34,207 nucleotides of DNA, from the NCBI RefSeq assembly GCF_003172935.1, contig NZ_QGKS01000432.1:1-34207 (forward strand), given 5' to 3'. Position 1 is the first letter of the stretch. Every line of letters starts with the position of its first letter. Made by a program: the position numbers and the translations under genes. This stretch comes from Micromonospora sicca. GTDB taxonomy: Bacteria; Actinomycetota; Actinomycetes; Mycobacteriales; Micromonosporaceae. The notes beneath the pieces are model-generated. The model did no database searches, had not been told where the DNA came from, and saw only the letters and a program-made list of their open reading frames with translations. Positions 7,275 through 15,306 of the stretch are shown here, one piece after another.

Positions 7275-7934
7275 CTACCTCGCCAGGCCGACGACCAGGT
7301 TCACCGTGGCCGCGATGATGACCGCTCCGAACAGGTACGACAGCAGCATGTGCCGGAGCACGGCCCGGCGCATTTCGGCGCTGCACAGGTCGGTGTCGGA
7401 GACCTGGAACGTGGCCCCCACCGTGAACGCCAGGTACGCGAAGTCCGCGTAGCAGGGCCGCTCCTTCTGGTGGAAGTTGATGGCGCCCGGCTCGCCGCCG
7501 TAGTACAGCCGGGCGTACCGGGCGGTGAAGAGGGTGTGCACCACGAACCAGGACAGCACCACGCTGAGCACGCCCAGCCCGCCGTAGGCGTCCAGCGGCA
7601 GCCCGGGCGGCACCGAATGCGCGGTGGTCAGGACCACCCCGACCGCGAGCAGGCTGGCCAGGCAGGCCCCGAGCAGCAGCCCGTCCCGCATGGCCCGGTT
7701 GGGGTCCTCGTGCGCCGCGAGCCGGGCGGTGCGCTCGGCGTCCAGGCGCCACAGCCGACTCCAGAGCAGGGCCAGCCAGCTCAGCGCGGCGGCGTCCCAC
7801 CCCACCAGCGGGCCGACCGCCGGCGAGACCAGGGCCGCGAAAAGTCCACCGCAGACCACCCCGACCAGCCCCATCACGGTGAGCTGGAGCGCTGCCGGGG
7901 TGTGCCCGTCCGGGTCCCGAATCGTGCGCCGCAC
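7275..7934 (-). CDS. DUF1345 family membrane protein
   Basis: The 219-residue protein has about five hydrophobic segments (roughly 15-37, 43-60, 86-106, 118-138, 195-217). The C-terminal signature of DUF1345, YADFAYLAFTVGATFQVSDTD followed by RRAVLRHMLLSYLFG, is intact. The function of the family is not established. It is an integral cytoplasmic-membrane protein. The DUF2795 gene lies just upstream on the same strand with a 12-base gap, so the two are probably co-transcribed. Confidence 0.88.
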   Translation of the reverse strand: MRRTIRDPDGHTPAALQLTVMGLVGVVCGGLFAALVSPAVGPLVGWDAAALSWLALLWSRLWRLDAERTARLAAHEDPNRAMRDGLLLGACLASLLAVGVVLTTAHSVPPGLPLDAYGGLGVLSVVLSWFVVHTLFTARYARLYYGGEPGAINFHQKERPCYADFAYLAFTVGATFQVSDTDLCSAEMRRAVLRHMLLSYLFGAVIIAATVNLVVGLAR

Positions 7935-7946
7935 CGGCGGCGACGG

Positions 7947-8219
7947 TCAGATGCCGCGCAGGTGCTGCGAGACCCGCTGGTGCCGGCTGTCGCGAGTCTG
8001 CGCCGCGCGCTGCGCGGGGCCGACCTCCGGGGCGGCGTCGATGCCGGCCGACCGGGCGACCTCGTTGCCGTTGGCGTAGTCGACCGGCGGCAGGGCCCGC
8101 AGGGCTCGCAACACCTCCGGCGGCGCGCCCTCCCGTTCGGCCTCGCGGACGACGTCGTCCTTGCCGGCCGGGTAGTCCAGCGCGGACAGGTACTCAAGGA
8201 CGTCGGTGTAACTCGCCAT
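7947..8219 (-). CDS. DUF2795 domain protein
   Basis: The start is the ATG at 8219, 8 bases after GAGGAG, giving 90 residues. A longer in-frame start at 8252 is less likely. Residues 1-52 match DUF2795: YTDVLEYLSALDYPAGKDDVV then PPEVLRALRALPPVDYANGNEV, a small helical domain of unknown role common in actinobacteria. The polar C-terminal 35 residues look disordered. It is first in a two-gene unit with DUF1345 and divergent from the DUF2267 gene. Confidence 0.88.
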   Translation of the reverse strand: MASYTDVLEYLSALDYPAGKDDVVREAEREGAPPEVLRALRALPPVDYANGNEVARSAGIDAAPEVGPAQRAAQTRDSRHQRVSQHLRGI

Positions 8220-8266
8220 GGGTGGGGCTCCTCGCGCGTCGGTTGCGGTCACGACCGGCGGCGGTT

Positions 8267-8284
8267 ACCCGCCGAGCGGCGGGT
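8267..8284. promoter_or_regulatory. Inverted repeat in the divergent DUF2795/DUF2267 intergenic region
   Basis: ACCCGCCG-AG-CGGCGGGT is an 8-bp perfect inverted repeat with a 2-base centre. It sits 48 bp upstream of one start and 92 bp upstream of the other. The short centre fits a protein-binding operator better than a terminator. No regulator is implied by the neighbours. Confidence 0.4.
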
Positions 8285-8375
8285 CACGCGTGCCGTACAC
8301 GGAATTCCGCGGCTGTTTCCGCGCGGGCCCCGTGGGTAGGCGGCGACGGCGGAAGAGCCGAAGGGGGTACCACCG

Positions 8376-8786
8376 ATGAACTACGACACCTTCGTCGACC
8401 AGGTCGCGCAGCGGACCCGGGCGTCCTCGGAGCGGGCGGTCGAGTTGACCCGGGCCACGTTGGAGACGCTGGCCGAGCGGTTGACCGGGGGCGAGCTGCT
8501 CGACCTGGCCGCCCAGTTGCCGAAGCCGTTGCAGCTGGTGCTGAAGCCGCGCCCGGCCACCGAGGCGGCCGACCGGTTCGGCGCCGCGGAGTTCGTGGCC
8601 CGGGTCGGGCAGCGGGCCGGCATCGACGAGAACGCGGCGCGGGACACCGTCCGGGCGGTCTTCACCACGCTGCGCGAGGCGGTCAGCGGCGGCGAGTTCG
8701 ACGACATCGTGGTGCAACTGCCGCGCGACTACCGGGAGATGGTGGAGCCGGCCCTGGCCCCCGGGGCGACCCTGCGCCGCGGCTGA
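8376..8786 (+). CDS. DUF2267 family protein
   Basis: The 136-residue all-helical protein contains two related halves: MNYDTFVDQVAQRTRAS...LTGGELLDLAAQLP and FVARVGQRAGIDENAARDTVRAVF...SGGEFDDIVVQLPRDYREM. This is the usual duplicated DUF2267 arrangement. The function is unknown. AGGGGG lies at suitable spacing before the ATG. A second DUF2267 module occurs in the fusion protein at 32297-33277. Confidence 0.9.
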   Translation: MNYDTFVDQVAQRTRASSERAVELTRATLETLAERLTGGELLDLAAQLPKPLQLVLKPRPATEAADRFGAAEFVARVGQRAGIDENAARDTVRAVFTTLREAVSGGEFDDIVVQLPRDYREMVEPALAPGATLRRG

Positions 8787-8817
8787 CCGGACGCCGTCGC
8801 GACGCCCGTGCGCGTGG

Positions 8818-9984
8818 TCAGCCGATCGCGCCGTCGGCGCGCAGGGCGGCGATCCGGTCGGCGTCGAAGCCGGCCTCGGCCAGCAGTTCGTCGGTGTGCT
8901 CGCCGGGCTGCGGCGGCGGCCGGCGGACCGCCGTCGGGGTGCCGGAGAAGCGCGGCGCCGGGGCCGGCTGGGTCACCCCGTCGTGCGCGACGAAGACGCC
9001 CCGGGCGGCCAGGTGGGGATGCTCCGGCGCCTCCCGCCAGTCGAGCACCGGCGCGGCGCAGGCGTCCGACCCGGCCAGCAGCTCCGCCCACTCGTCGCGG
9101 GTCCGGGTGCGGAAGAGCCGGGCCCAGGCATCCCGCAGCGCGGGCCAGTTCGCCGGGTCGGTGCGGTCGAGGGCCGCGTCGCCGGGGAGCGGGAAACCGG
9201 TGAGCCGGACCAGTTCGGCGTAGAACTGCGGCTCCAGCGCGCCGACGGCGAGGTGCCGCCCGTCGGCGCACTCGTACGTGTCGTAGAAGGGCGCCCCGCC
9301 GTCGAGGAGGTTCACCCCCCGCTCGTCCTGCCACATGCCGAACCGGCGCAGTGCGTGGATCTGGGTGGCGAGCACCGACACACCGTCCACGATGGCCGCG
9401 TCGACCACCTGGCCGGGCGCGCCGCCGCGGACGGCGTAGAGGGCGGCCACCACGCCGAGGGCCAGCATCATCCCCCCGCCGCCGAAGTCGCCGAGCAGGT
9501 TCATCGGCGGCACCGGCCGCTCGCCGGCCCGGCCGACGCCGTGCAGTGCGCCGGTCAGCGCCAGGTAGTCGATGTCGTGTCCGGCGGACGCCGCGAGGGG
9601 GCCCTGCTGGCCCCAGCCGGTCATCCGCCCGTAGACCAGCCCCGGGTTGACCGCGAGGCAGTCGTCGGGGCCGAGCCCGAGGCGTTCGGTGACCCCGGGG
9701 CGGAAGCCCTCCAGCAGCGCGTCGGACCGTTCGACCAGGGCCAGCACCACCTCGCGGCCGGCGTCCGACTTGAGGTCCACGGCGACGGAGCGGCGGTTGC
9801 GGTGGAGCAGGTCCCCGGGCAGGCTGCCGAACCCGGCGGGTGCCGTCCGGTCCACCCGCACCACGTCGGCGCCGAGGTCGGCCAGCATCATCGCGGCGAA
9901 CGGGCCGGGCCCGATGCCGGCCAGCTCGATCACGCGGACCCCGGCGAGGGGGCCGACCGGGGCGGGCGCTGCGTCGTCGGTCAT
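8818..9984 (-). CDS. Class III CoA-transferase family protein (alpha-methylacyl-CoA racemase-like)
   Basis: The 388 residues cover the CaiB/BaiF fold. Opening motifs GPLAGVRVIELAGIGPGPFAAMMLADLGADVVRV and HRNRRSVAVDLK bind CoA. The residues used by mycobacterial alpha-methylacyl-CoA racemase appear conserved: His136 in SAGHDIDY, Asp166 in NLLGDFGGG, and Glu238 in YDTYECADG. That favours a racemase epimerising 2-methyl-branched acyl-CoA over a formyl/carnitine-CoA transferase. The ATG at 9984 begins MTDDAAP. It converges with the DUF2267 gene and is monocistronic. Confidence 0.9.
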   Translation of the reverse strand: MTDDAAPAPVGPLAGVRVIELAGIGPGPFAAMMLADLGADVVRVDRTAPAGFGSLPGDLLHRNRRSVAVDLKSDAGREVVLALVERSDALLEGFRPGVTERLGLGPDDCLAVNPGLVYGRMTGWGQQGPLAASAGHDIDYLALTGALHGVGRAGERPVPPMNLLGDFGGGGMMLALGVVAALYAVRGGAPGQVVDAAIVDGVSVLATQIHALRRFGMWQDERGVNLLDGGAPFYDTYECADGRHLAVGALEPQFYAELVRLTGFPLPGDAALDRTDPANWPALRDAWARLFRTRTRDEWAELLAGSDACAAPVLDWREAPEHPHLAARGVFVAHDGVTQPAPAPRFSGTPTAVRRPPPQPGEHTDELLAEAGFDADRIAALRADGAIG

Positions 9985-10094
9985 CGGGCCACGATAGGCG
10001 TCCGCCGTCCACCCCGTCGCCCCCCGGGCCGGCGGCGTACCACCACCCAGCGGTTGACCAGGGCAACCAGCTGACCTGGGGTGGCGGGTCCGAC

Positions 10095-10123
10095 TTGGCG
10101 GACGAGCCGAGCGGCCCTAACCT
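10095..10123 (+). promoter_or_regulatory. Promoter of the riboswitch-terC transcript
   Basis: TTGGCG (10095-10100) and TAACCT (10118-10123) are separated by 17 bases. The predicted start, 7-8 bases downstream, falls at about 10130, the first base of the riboswitch P1 helix. The coincidence supports both calls. Confidence 0.7.
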
Positions 10124-10130
10124 TGCGGCA

Positions 10131-10253
10131 CGAGGGGAGTACTTCCCACGAACCATTCCGGTCAGTACGGCGCGCCCCGGGCGCGCCTCGGGTGGTTGCC
10201 CACGGGAACGGTGGGTGAAGGAGACCTCGAACATGTCACGGTGTTCGAGGAGG
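10131..10253 (+). promoter_or_regulatory. yybP-ykoY-type (Mn2+) riboswitch with translational switch
   Basis: The conserved blocks of this class are present: GGGGAGTA near the 5' end and GAAGGAGACC near the 3' end, with a GC hairpin between (10169-10187). P1 pairs CGAGG (10131-10135) with CCTCG (10225-10229). The same CCTCG begins CCTCGAACA (10225-10233), which can instead pair with TGTTCGAGG (10242-10250), burying the GAGGAGG ribosome-binding site before the ATG at 10258. The two helices exclude each other. Bound metal would stabilise P1 and free the site, so I infer translation ON at high Mn2+. The family is known upstream of terC/alx-like genes. Confidence 0.88.
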
Positions 10254-10257
10254 CCCC

Positions 10258-11277
10258 ATGACCGAATTGTCACATCTGTCCGCCGGCGAGCTGTCGTCGG
10301 TCGGCACCCCCACGCTGTGGGGGTTGACCATCGCCGGGGTGCTCGCCCTGCTGGTGCTGGACTTCCTGGTCACCCGCCGCCCGCACGAGGTGTCGATCAA
10401 GGAGGCGCTCGGCTGGTCGGCGTTCTACATCGCCCTGCCGCTGGCCTTCGGCGCCTGGGTCTGGTCCCGCTTCGGCTCCGAACTGGGCGTGCAGTACCTC
10501 ACCGGTTACCTGGTGGAGAAGTCGCTCTCGGTCGACAACCTCTTCGTCTTCATGCTGCTGCTGGCCGCGTTCGCGGTGCCGGCCGTGCTCGCCCAGCGGG
10601 TGTTGCTCTACGGCATCGCCGGCGCGCTGGTGCTCCGGGCGATCTTCATCGCGCTCGGCGCCGCCGCCCTGCAGACCCTCGACTTCGCCTTCCTGCTGTT
10701 CGGCCTCATCCTGATCGCCACCGCGGTCAAGCTGCTGCGCGACGCCCTGTCCGGGCACGAGCAGGAGGTCGACATCAACAAGATGCGGTCGGTGCGGCTG
10801 CTGCGCCGGTTCATGCCGGTGGTCGACGAGTACCACGGCACCAGGATGACGATCCGGCAGCACGGCCGGCGCGCGCTCACCCCGCTCGCCCTGGTCGTGG
10901 TGGCGGTGCTCGCCACCGACATCGTCTTCGCCGTCGACTCGGTGCCCGCCGTCTACGGCATCACCGAGGACCCGTACCTGGTCTTCGCCACGAACGCGTT
11001 CGCCCTGCTCGGCCTGCGGGCGCTCTACTTCGTGCTGCACGCCGCGCTGAGCCGGCTGGTCCACCTCAGCTACGGCCTGGCCATCATCCTCGCCTTCATC
11101 GGGGTCAAGCTGGGCCTGCACTGGGCGCACGGCAGCTGGTCCGGCGTACCGCAGATCCCGACCCTCGCCTCGCTCGGCGTGATCATCGGCGTCCTGGCGG
11201 TCGTGACGCTGACCAGCCTGCGCGCCACCCGCGACCGCGAGGCCGGCGACACCGACGTCGTCGCCGAGCGGCAGTGA
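10258..11277 (+). CDS. TerC family integral membrane protein (Mn2+-linked)
   Basis: The 339 residues contain eight or nine membrane segments. The two TerC acidic signatures are present: EKSLSVDNLFVFMLLL (about 84-99) and VLATDIVFAVDSVPAVYGIT (about 219-238), whose in-membrane aspartates are thought to carry metal. A polar loop (about 165-205) lies between them, and the C-terminus is charged. Family members (TerC, Alx, MeeF/MeeY) are tied to tellurite tolerance and manganese export. The riboswitch directly upstream makes manganese export or metalation the best guess. A strong terminator follows within 9 bp. Confidence 0.93.
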   Translation: MTELSHLSAGELSSVGTPTLWGLTIAGVLALLVLDFLVTRRPHEVSIKEALGWSAFYIALPLAFGAWVWSRFGSELGVQYLTGYLVEKSLSVDNLFVFMLLLAAFAVPAVLAQRVLLYGIAGALVLRAIFIALGAAALQTLDFAFLLFGLILIATAVKLLRDALSGHEQEVDINKMRSVRLLRRFMPVVDEYHGTRMTIRQHGRRALTPLALVVVAVLATDIVFAVDSVPAVYGITEDPYLVFATNAFALLGLRALYFVLHAALSRLVHLSYGLAIILAFIGVKLGLHWAHGSWSGVPQIPTLASLGVIIGVLAVVTLTSLRATRDREAGDTDVVAERQ

Positions 11278-11285
11278 CCCCCGGC

Positions 11286-11311
11286 CGCCGCGGTGGGTAC
11301 CCACCGCGGCG
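11286..11311 (+). terminator. Terminator of the TerC gene
   Basis: A perfect 26-base palindrome centred on GTAC (stem CGCCGCGGTGGGT) begins 8 bases after the stop. Its formal loop is only 0-4 bases, so it forms a tight hairpin in RNA. It separates the riboswitch unit from the redox operon starting at 11363. Confidence 0.75.
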
Positions 11312-11362
11312 CGTCCGGCCGATCGGGTGTCCGATTCCAGCCCGGGGTGGTACGACTGTCGG

Positions 11363-11962
11363 GTGGGAATTGTGTCTCCAGGCTTCCAGGGTCGGCCCCG
11401 CTCGGCCGAACCGGCCCTGCCGCCGGGCCAGTACCTGACCGAGGACTTCCCGGTGCTCTCCGCCGGTCCGACGCCGCGGGTGCCGCTGGACACCTGGGAG
11501 TTCGTCGTCACCGTCGAAGGGGGCGCCGAGTTCCGGTGGTCCTGGGACGAGCTGATGGGCCTCCCGCAGGAGACGCCCACGGTGGACATCCACTGCGTCA
11601 CCCGGTGGTCCAAGCTCGGCACCAACTGGCAGGGCGTGTCGCTGGACACCCTGCTGGAGGGGATCGACACCGCCGCCCGGTACGCGCTGGTCCACTCGTA
11701 CGGCGGCTACACCACCAACCTGCCGCTGGACGACCTACGGGGCGGCCGGGCCTGGGTGACGCACGGGTACGACGGCGGACCGCTGCCGGCCGAGCACGGC
11801 GGCCCGGCGCGGCTGCTGGTCCCGCACCTCTACCTCTGGAAGTCGGCCAAGTGGGTGCGCGGCATCCGGCTGCTGGTCGACGACAAGCCGGGCTTCTGGG
11901 AGACCGCCGGCTACCACGACTACGGCGACCCGTGGCGCGAGCAGCGCTACCAGGGCGACTGA
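11363..11962 (+). CDS. Sulfite-oxidase-like molybdopterin oxidoreductase
   Basis: I chose the GTG at 11363 (VGIVSPGFQGR), giving 199 residues, because family proteins begin with this motif; an in-frame start at 11327 adds 12 poor residues. The domain is the oxidoreductase molybdopterin-binding fold with the Moco cysteine in VDIHCVTRWS (Cys78). GTNWQGVSLDTLL and LYLWKSAKWVRGIRLL also fit YedY/sulfite-oxidase relatives. There is no signal peptide or Tat motif, so it is likely cytoplasmic, unlike YedY/MsrP. The reductase gene starts 1 base after its stop, implying an electron-transfer pair. Confidence 0.9.
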   Translation: MGIVSPGFQGRPRSAEPALPPGQYLTEDFPVLSAGPTPRVPLDTWEFVVTVEGGAEFRWSWDELMGLPQETPTVDIHCVTRWSKLGTNWQGVSLDTLLEGIDTAARYALVHSYGGYTTNLPLDDLRGGRAWVTHGYDGGPLPAEHGGPARLLVPHLYLWKSAKWVRGIRLLVDDKPGFWETAGYHDYGDPWREQRYQGD

Positions 11963-11963
11963 G

Positions 11964-12725
11964 GTGGCCGCCCCCACGACCGGCGGCCGGGTGGTCGCGC
12001 CGCTGACCTGGCAGGTGGCCCGGCTGGTGGAGCGTCGCACCGAGACGCCGACCGCGCAGACCCTCGTGCTGGAGGTGCCCGGCTGGCCGGGGCACGTGGC
12101 CGGGCAGCACGTCGACGTCCGGCTCACCGCCCCGGACGGCTACCAGGCCGCCCGCTCGTACTCGCTGGCCGGTCCCGCCGAGGGTGACCGGATCGCGCTT
12201 ACCGTGCAGCGGGTGCCCGACGGGGAAGTCTCGCCGTACCTGATCGACGTGTACGCCGCGGGCGACCCGGTGGAGGTGCGCGGCCCGGTCGGCGGCTGGT
12301 TCGTCTGGCGTACCGAGGAGACCGCGCCGGTGCTGCTGGTGGGCGGCGGCTCCGGCGTGGTGCCGCTGATGGCCATGGTCCGGGCCCGCCGCGCGGCGGG
12401 CAGCCGGGTGCCGTTCCGGCTGATCTACTCGGTGCGTACCCCGGCGGACGTGTTCTACGCCGACGAGCTGCGCCGGCGGGCCCGCGACGACCAGGGTCTG
12501 GACGTGGCCTACGTGTACACCCGGGAGGCGCCCGAGGGTTGGCGGGGCGAGCCGCACCGGGTCGGCCTGGCCGACGTGAACACCCACGGCTGGCCGCCGG
12601 ACCTGGAGCCGCTCTGCTACGTCTGCGGGCCGACCGGCTTCGTGGAGACGGTGGCGGACCTGCTCGTCGGGCTGGGACACCAGACCCGGCGGGTGAAGAC
12701 CGAACGGTTCGGCCCGACCGGTTGA
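11964..12725 (+). CDS. FAD/NAD(P)-binding ferredoxin-reductase-type oxidoreductase
   Basis: The 253-residue protein has the ferredoxin-NADP+ reductase layout: an FAD barrel with RSYSL (64-68), then a nucleotide-binding domain with GGGSGVVP (127-134) and CGPTGFVE (221-228). No iron-sulfur or haem domain is attached, so it must pass electrons to a partner. The GTG start lies 1 base after the Moco gene stop, so that enzyme is the natural partner. I infer that it links NAD(P)H and the Moco centre; direction and substrate are unknown. Confidence 0.92.
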   Translation: MAAPTTGGRVVAPLTWQVARLVERRTETPTAQTLVLEVPGWPGHVAGQHVDVRLTAPDGYQAARSYSLAGPAEGDRIALTVQRVPDGEVSPYLIDVYAAGDPVEVRGPVGGWFVWRTEETAPVLLVGGGSGVVPLMAMVRARRAAGSRVPFRLIYSVRTPADVFYADELRRRARDDQGLDVAYVYTREAPEGWRGEPHRVGLADVNTHGWPPDLEPLCYVCGPTGFVETVADLLVGLGHQTRRVKTERFGPTG

Positions 12726-12741
12726 ACGGCGAGGAGACCTG

Positions 12742-13035
12742 ATGACCGACATGTCCTACCTGGACGGCAACATGCTCGACGGTCCGCTGCGCGAGCTGTT
12801 CGCCGTGGACCTGAGCAGCGCCACCGGCCGGTGTGAGTCGTGCGGGAGGCTCGGCCCGGTGGCCGGGCTGCACGTCTTCTCGCACGCGCCCGGCCTGGTG
12901 GCCCGCTGCCCGGCCTGCGGCGGGGTGATGTTGCGGCTGGTCCGGGCGCCCGACCGGGTCTGGCTGGACCTGCGCGGCACGACCTTCCTCCAGGTGCCGA
13001 TGCCGCTGGACCAGCCCCACCCCCGCCCACTCTGA
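12742..13035 (+). CDS. DUF6510 family zinc-ribbon-like protein
   Basis: The 97-residue protein has two CxxC pairs (Cys31/Cys34 and Cys56/Cys59), the usual spacing for a zinc ribbon, framed by YLDGNMLDGPLRELF at the N-terminus. GGCGAGGAG precedes the ATG at good spacing, and the gap to the reductase gene is 16 bases. DUF6510 proteins accompany this Moco/FAD pair in other actinobacteria as I recall it. Possible roles are an assembly factor or an electron-carrying subunit; neither is shown. Confidence 0.85.
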   Translation: MTDMSYLDGNMLDGPLRELFAVDLSSATGRCESCGRLGPVAGLHVFSHAPGLVARCPACGGVMLRLVRAPDRVWLDLRGTTFLQVPMPLDQPHPRPL

Positions 13036-13054
13036 CCGACCGAAACCCGGTCCA

Positions 13055-13077
13055 CCTCGCGGACTTCATCCGCGAGG
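13055..13077. terminator. Bidirectional terminator between convergent operons
   Basis: CCTCGCGGA (13055-13063) and TCCGCGAGG (13069-13077) form a perfect 9-bp stem with a 5-base loop. It lies 20 bases after the DUF6510 stop and about 70 bases beyond the last gene of the fructoside operon, so it can serve both. Confidence 0.8.
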
Positions 13078-13144
13078 AATGACCCACCGCTCCTGGGCAG
13101 TTATCGTCCCGGTCGAACGATGGCTGTCCGAGATCGAAGGCGGT

Positions 13145-14083
13145 TCACGCGTCGACGACGTTCGCCAACTCGTCGCAGCGGGGTGGGTCGGCGCCCGGCC
13201 GCTCGCAGGTCATCCCCGCCACCAGCGTGGCGTGGTCGAGCACCGCGCCGAGTCGCGCCCAGTCCAGCGCGCCGACCGCCGCCGGGGCGGCGGCGTCTGC
13301 CTCGACCAGGGCATCGAGCAGTCCGGCGGTGAAGGCGTCGCCCGCGCCGACGGTGTCCGCCACGGCCACCCGGCGGGCCGGTCGGGCGACGGACACGTCG
13401 GCGGTGGCGGCGTACGAACCCGCCGCGCCCCGGGTCGCCACCACCAGCCGTACGCCGAGGTCGAGCAGGCGGTCGACCGCCTCCTCGACGGAGGCCCCGG
13501 GGAAGAGCCAGGCCAGGTCCTCGTCGCTGGCCTTGACCAGGTGGGCGTGCCGGGCCAGCGTGAGCAGCCGCGCCCGGGCGGCGTCCGGGTCGGCGAGGAC
13601 CGCCGGGCGCACGTTCGGGTCGAGGCTGACCAGCACCCGGCCGGCGGCGTGCTCCCGGGCGAGCAGGTCGGCGAGCAGGTCCGCCCCGGGCGGCAGCAGG
13701 GTGGCCAGCGAACCGGTGTGCAGCACTCGGGTGCCGGCCGGCACCCCGTCCAGCTCGTGCGGCGCCCAGTGCCAGTCGGCAGTGCCGTCGAGGTAGAAGT
13801 CGTAGCTGGCCGCCCCCGTGGCGTCCAGCGCGACGACGGCGAGGGTGGCCGGCCGGTCGTCGGCCACCGCCCAGGTCAGGTCCACCCCGTTGGCCTCGGC
13901 GTGCGCCCGCAGCCGGTGTCCGAACGAGGTTCGGGAGAAGCGGGCCAGCATCGCGGTCGGCCGGCCGAGCCGGGCAAGCCCCACCGCGACGTTGAGCGGG
14001 CTGCCCCCTGGGTGGGCGGCGAGCAGGTCGCCGCCGCCGGAGGGCGCGAGGTCGATCACCGCCTCCCCGAGCACGGTCAGCAC
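13145..14083 (-). CDS. PfkB-family carbohydrate kinase, probable fructokinase
   Basis: I chose the GTG at 14083 (312 residues), which opens with LTVLGEAVIDL as sugar kinases do; the longer frame to 14179 adds 32 arginine/proline-rich residues. The N-terminal ribokinase signature GGSPLNVAVGLARLG is at about 27-41. The C-terminal signature DTVGAGDAFTAGLL contains the catalytic base Asp249. It phosphorylates a sugar with ATP; fructose is inferred because the gene starts 1 base after the stop of the GH32-like enzyme and ends a sugar operon. Ribose, a keto-deoxy sugar or another furanose cannot be excluded. Confidence 0.88.
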   Translation of the reverse strand: MLTVLGEAVIDLAPSGGGDLLAAHPGGSPLNVAVGLARLGRPTAMLARFSRTSFGHRLRAHAEANGVDLTWAVADDRPATLAVVALDATGAASYDFYLDGTADWHWAPHELDGVPAGTRVLHTGSLATLLPPGADLLADLLAREHAAGRVLVSLDPNVRPAVLADPDAARARLLTLARHAHLVKASDEDLAWLFPGASVEEAVDRLLDLGVRLVVATRGAAGSYAATADVSVARPARRVAVADTVGAGDAFTAGLLDALVEADAAAPAAVGALDWARLGAVLDHATLVAGMTCERPGADPPRCDELANVVDA

Positions 14084-14084
14084 G

Positions 14085-15164
14085 TCAGGCCCCCGCGGCC
14101 AGGGCGTCCGCCGCCGTCGCGCCGTTGACCTGGGTGCCGGCCGCGGGTGGGCCAGCCTGGCCGGGGTCCGGGGCGACATCTCGGCGGCCGTGCACCGAGT
14201 ACGGCACTCCCGGCTCGGCGTCGCCGAGCAGCACCGTGCCGTCGTCGAGCACCCGGACCGGGATCGGGTCGCTCAGCTCGCCGACGAACCGGCCCTGCTC
14301 GTCGTGATTGTGGAAGGCGAGCAGCTGCCACCGGCCGTTATTGTCCCGCACCAGGCGTCCGCTGTAGAGGCTGTCATCGGTGAGCCGCTGCGCCTTCGTG
14401 GCGTCGAACGGGCCGAGCAGCGAGTCGCCCGGCACCGCCCACACCCCGCAGGCCCGGGCGTCGCGGCAGCGCTCGGCAAGCTGGTCGTGCAGGCAGGAGA
14501 AGATCAGGATCGGCCGGCCGTCGACGATCTCCACCTGGGGGACCTCGAGGTGGCCGAAACCGCTGCCAGCCGTGGTGACCGGCGGCTGCGCCGTCCAGTG
14601 CACCAGGTCGTGCGAGCGGGCGTGCGCGATGACGCCCCGGTCGTCGACGGGCCCCTCGTTGGCCCGCGCCGTGATCAGCATGTGCCAGCCGTCGCCGTCC
14701 GGGTCCGCGAAGACCCAGGGGTCCCGCCACGCCTCGTCCTGCCAGGTGGAGTCGCCGAACCGCTCGTACCAGCGGCCGGCGGCGGTGAGCACCGGCGAGG
14801 CCGGGTGCCGTTCCCAGGTGACCAGGTCGTCCGAGGTGGCCAGCCCGATCCGCTGCACCAGGGCGCGTTCCGTGCTGCCGGCGCCGGTGTAGAACATATA
14901 CCAGCCGCCGTCCGGGCCGGGCAGCACCGAGCCGGTCCAGGTGGCCACGTCGTCGAAGGCGGGCCGGTCGGCCGGGACCAGCGCGTCGGCGAGCTGGGTC
15001 CAGGTCCGAAGGTCGGTGGAGAAGGCGTGGCCGACGCTGGCCCGGAAGTGTCGCCGGTCCGGGTCGCCGAGCGCCCGGGAGGCGCGCAGGAAGTACAGGT
15101 GGTGGGTGTCGCCCTCGCGGGCGAACCAGAAGTCCCAGATCCAGGCGTCGGGAAGTCGCAGCAC
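14085..15164 (-). CDS. GH32-like (clan GH-J) beta-fructofuranosidase, intracellular
   Basis: The 359-residue protein is a single five-bladed propeller without the C-terminal beta-sandwich typical of GH32 and without a signal peptide. The nucleophile motif is the divergent AWIWDFWF (Asp11) in place of WMNDP. The transition-state stabiliser is WRDPWV (Arg147-Asp148). The acid/base is GHLEVPQ (Glu207) in place of ECP. I infer hydrolysis of short beta-fructosides such as sucrose, inulobiose or levanbiose in the cytoplasm. The GTG start has AAAGGA 6 bases upstream. The last 30 residues are low-complexity. A GH43- or GH68-like specificity is an alternative. Confidence 0.8.
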   Translation of the reverse strand: MLRLPDAWIWDFWFAREGDTHHLYFLRASRALGDPDRRHFRASVGHAFSTDLRTWTQLADALVPADRPAFDDVATWTGSVLPGPDGGWYMFYTGAGSTERALVQRIGLATSDDLVTWERHPASPVLTAAGRWYERFGDSTWQDEAWRDPWVFADPDGDGWHMLITARANEGPVDDRGVIAHARSHDLVHWTAQPPVTTAGSGFGHLEVPQVEIVDGRPILIFSCLHDQLAERCRDARACGVWAVPGDSLLGPFDATKAQRLTDDSLYSGRLVRDNNGRWQLLAFHNHDEQGRFVGELSDPIPVRVLDDGTVLLGDAEPGVPYSVHGRRDVAPDPGQAGPPAAGTQVNGATAADALAAGA

Positions 15165-15306
15165 GGTGGGTCCTTTATCTCGGCCGCCGTCAGCGGCGGC
15201 GGTGTGTCGACGCCGCGAGTGGCGGCGGGGGTGCGTCGGCCGCGCTGGTGCGCGGCGGGCAGATGGATGCCGTCGGGTACGTCGGTGGGGCCGACGGACG
15301 GACCGG

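Noticed and set aside
9840..11438. A 532-codon plus-strand frame over the TerC gene
   Set aside because: It is a shifted-frame shadow of TerC and its leader, with Arg/Pro/Ala-rich sequence.
15165..15306. A separate promoter and LacI operator before the GH32-like gene
   Set aside because: The 142-bp gap holds a small GC hairpin but no operator like that at 20786-20816 and no convincing -35/-10 pair.
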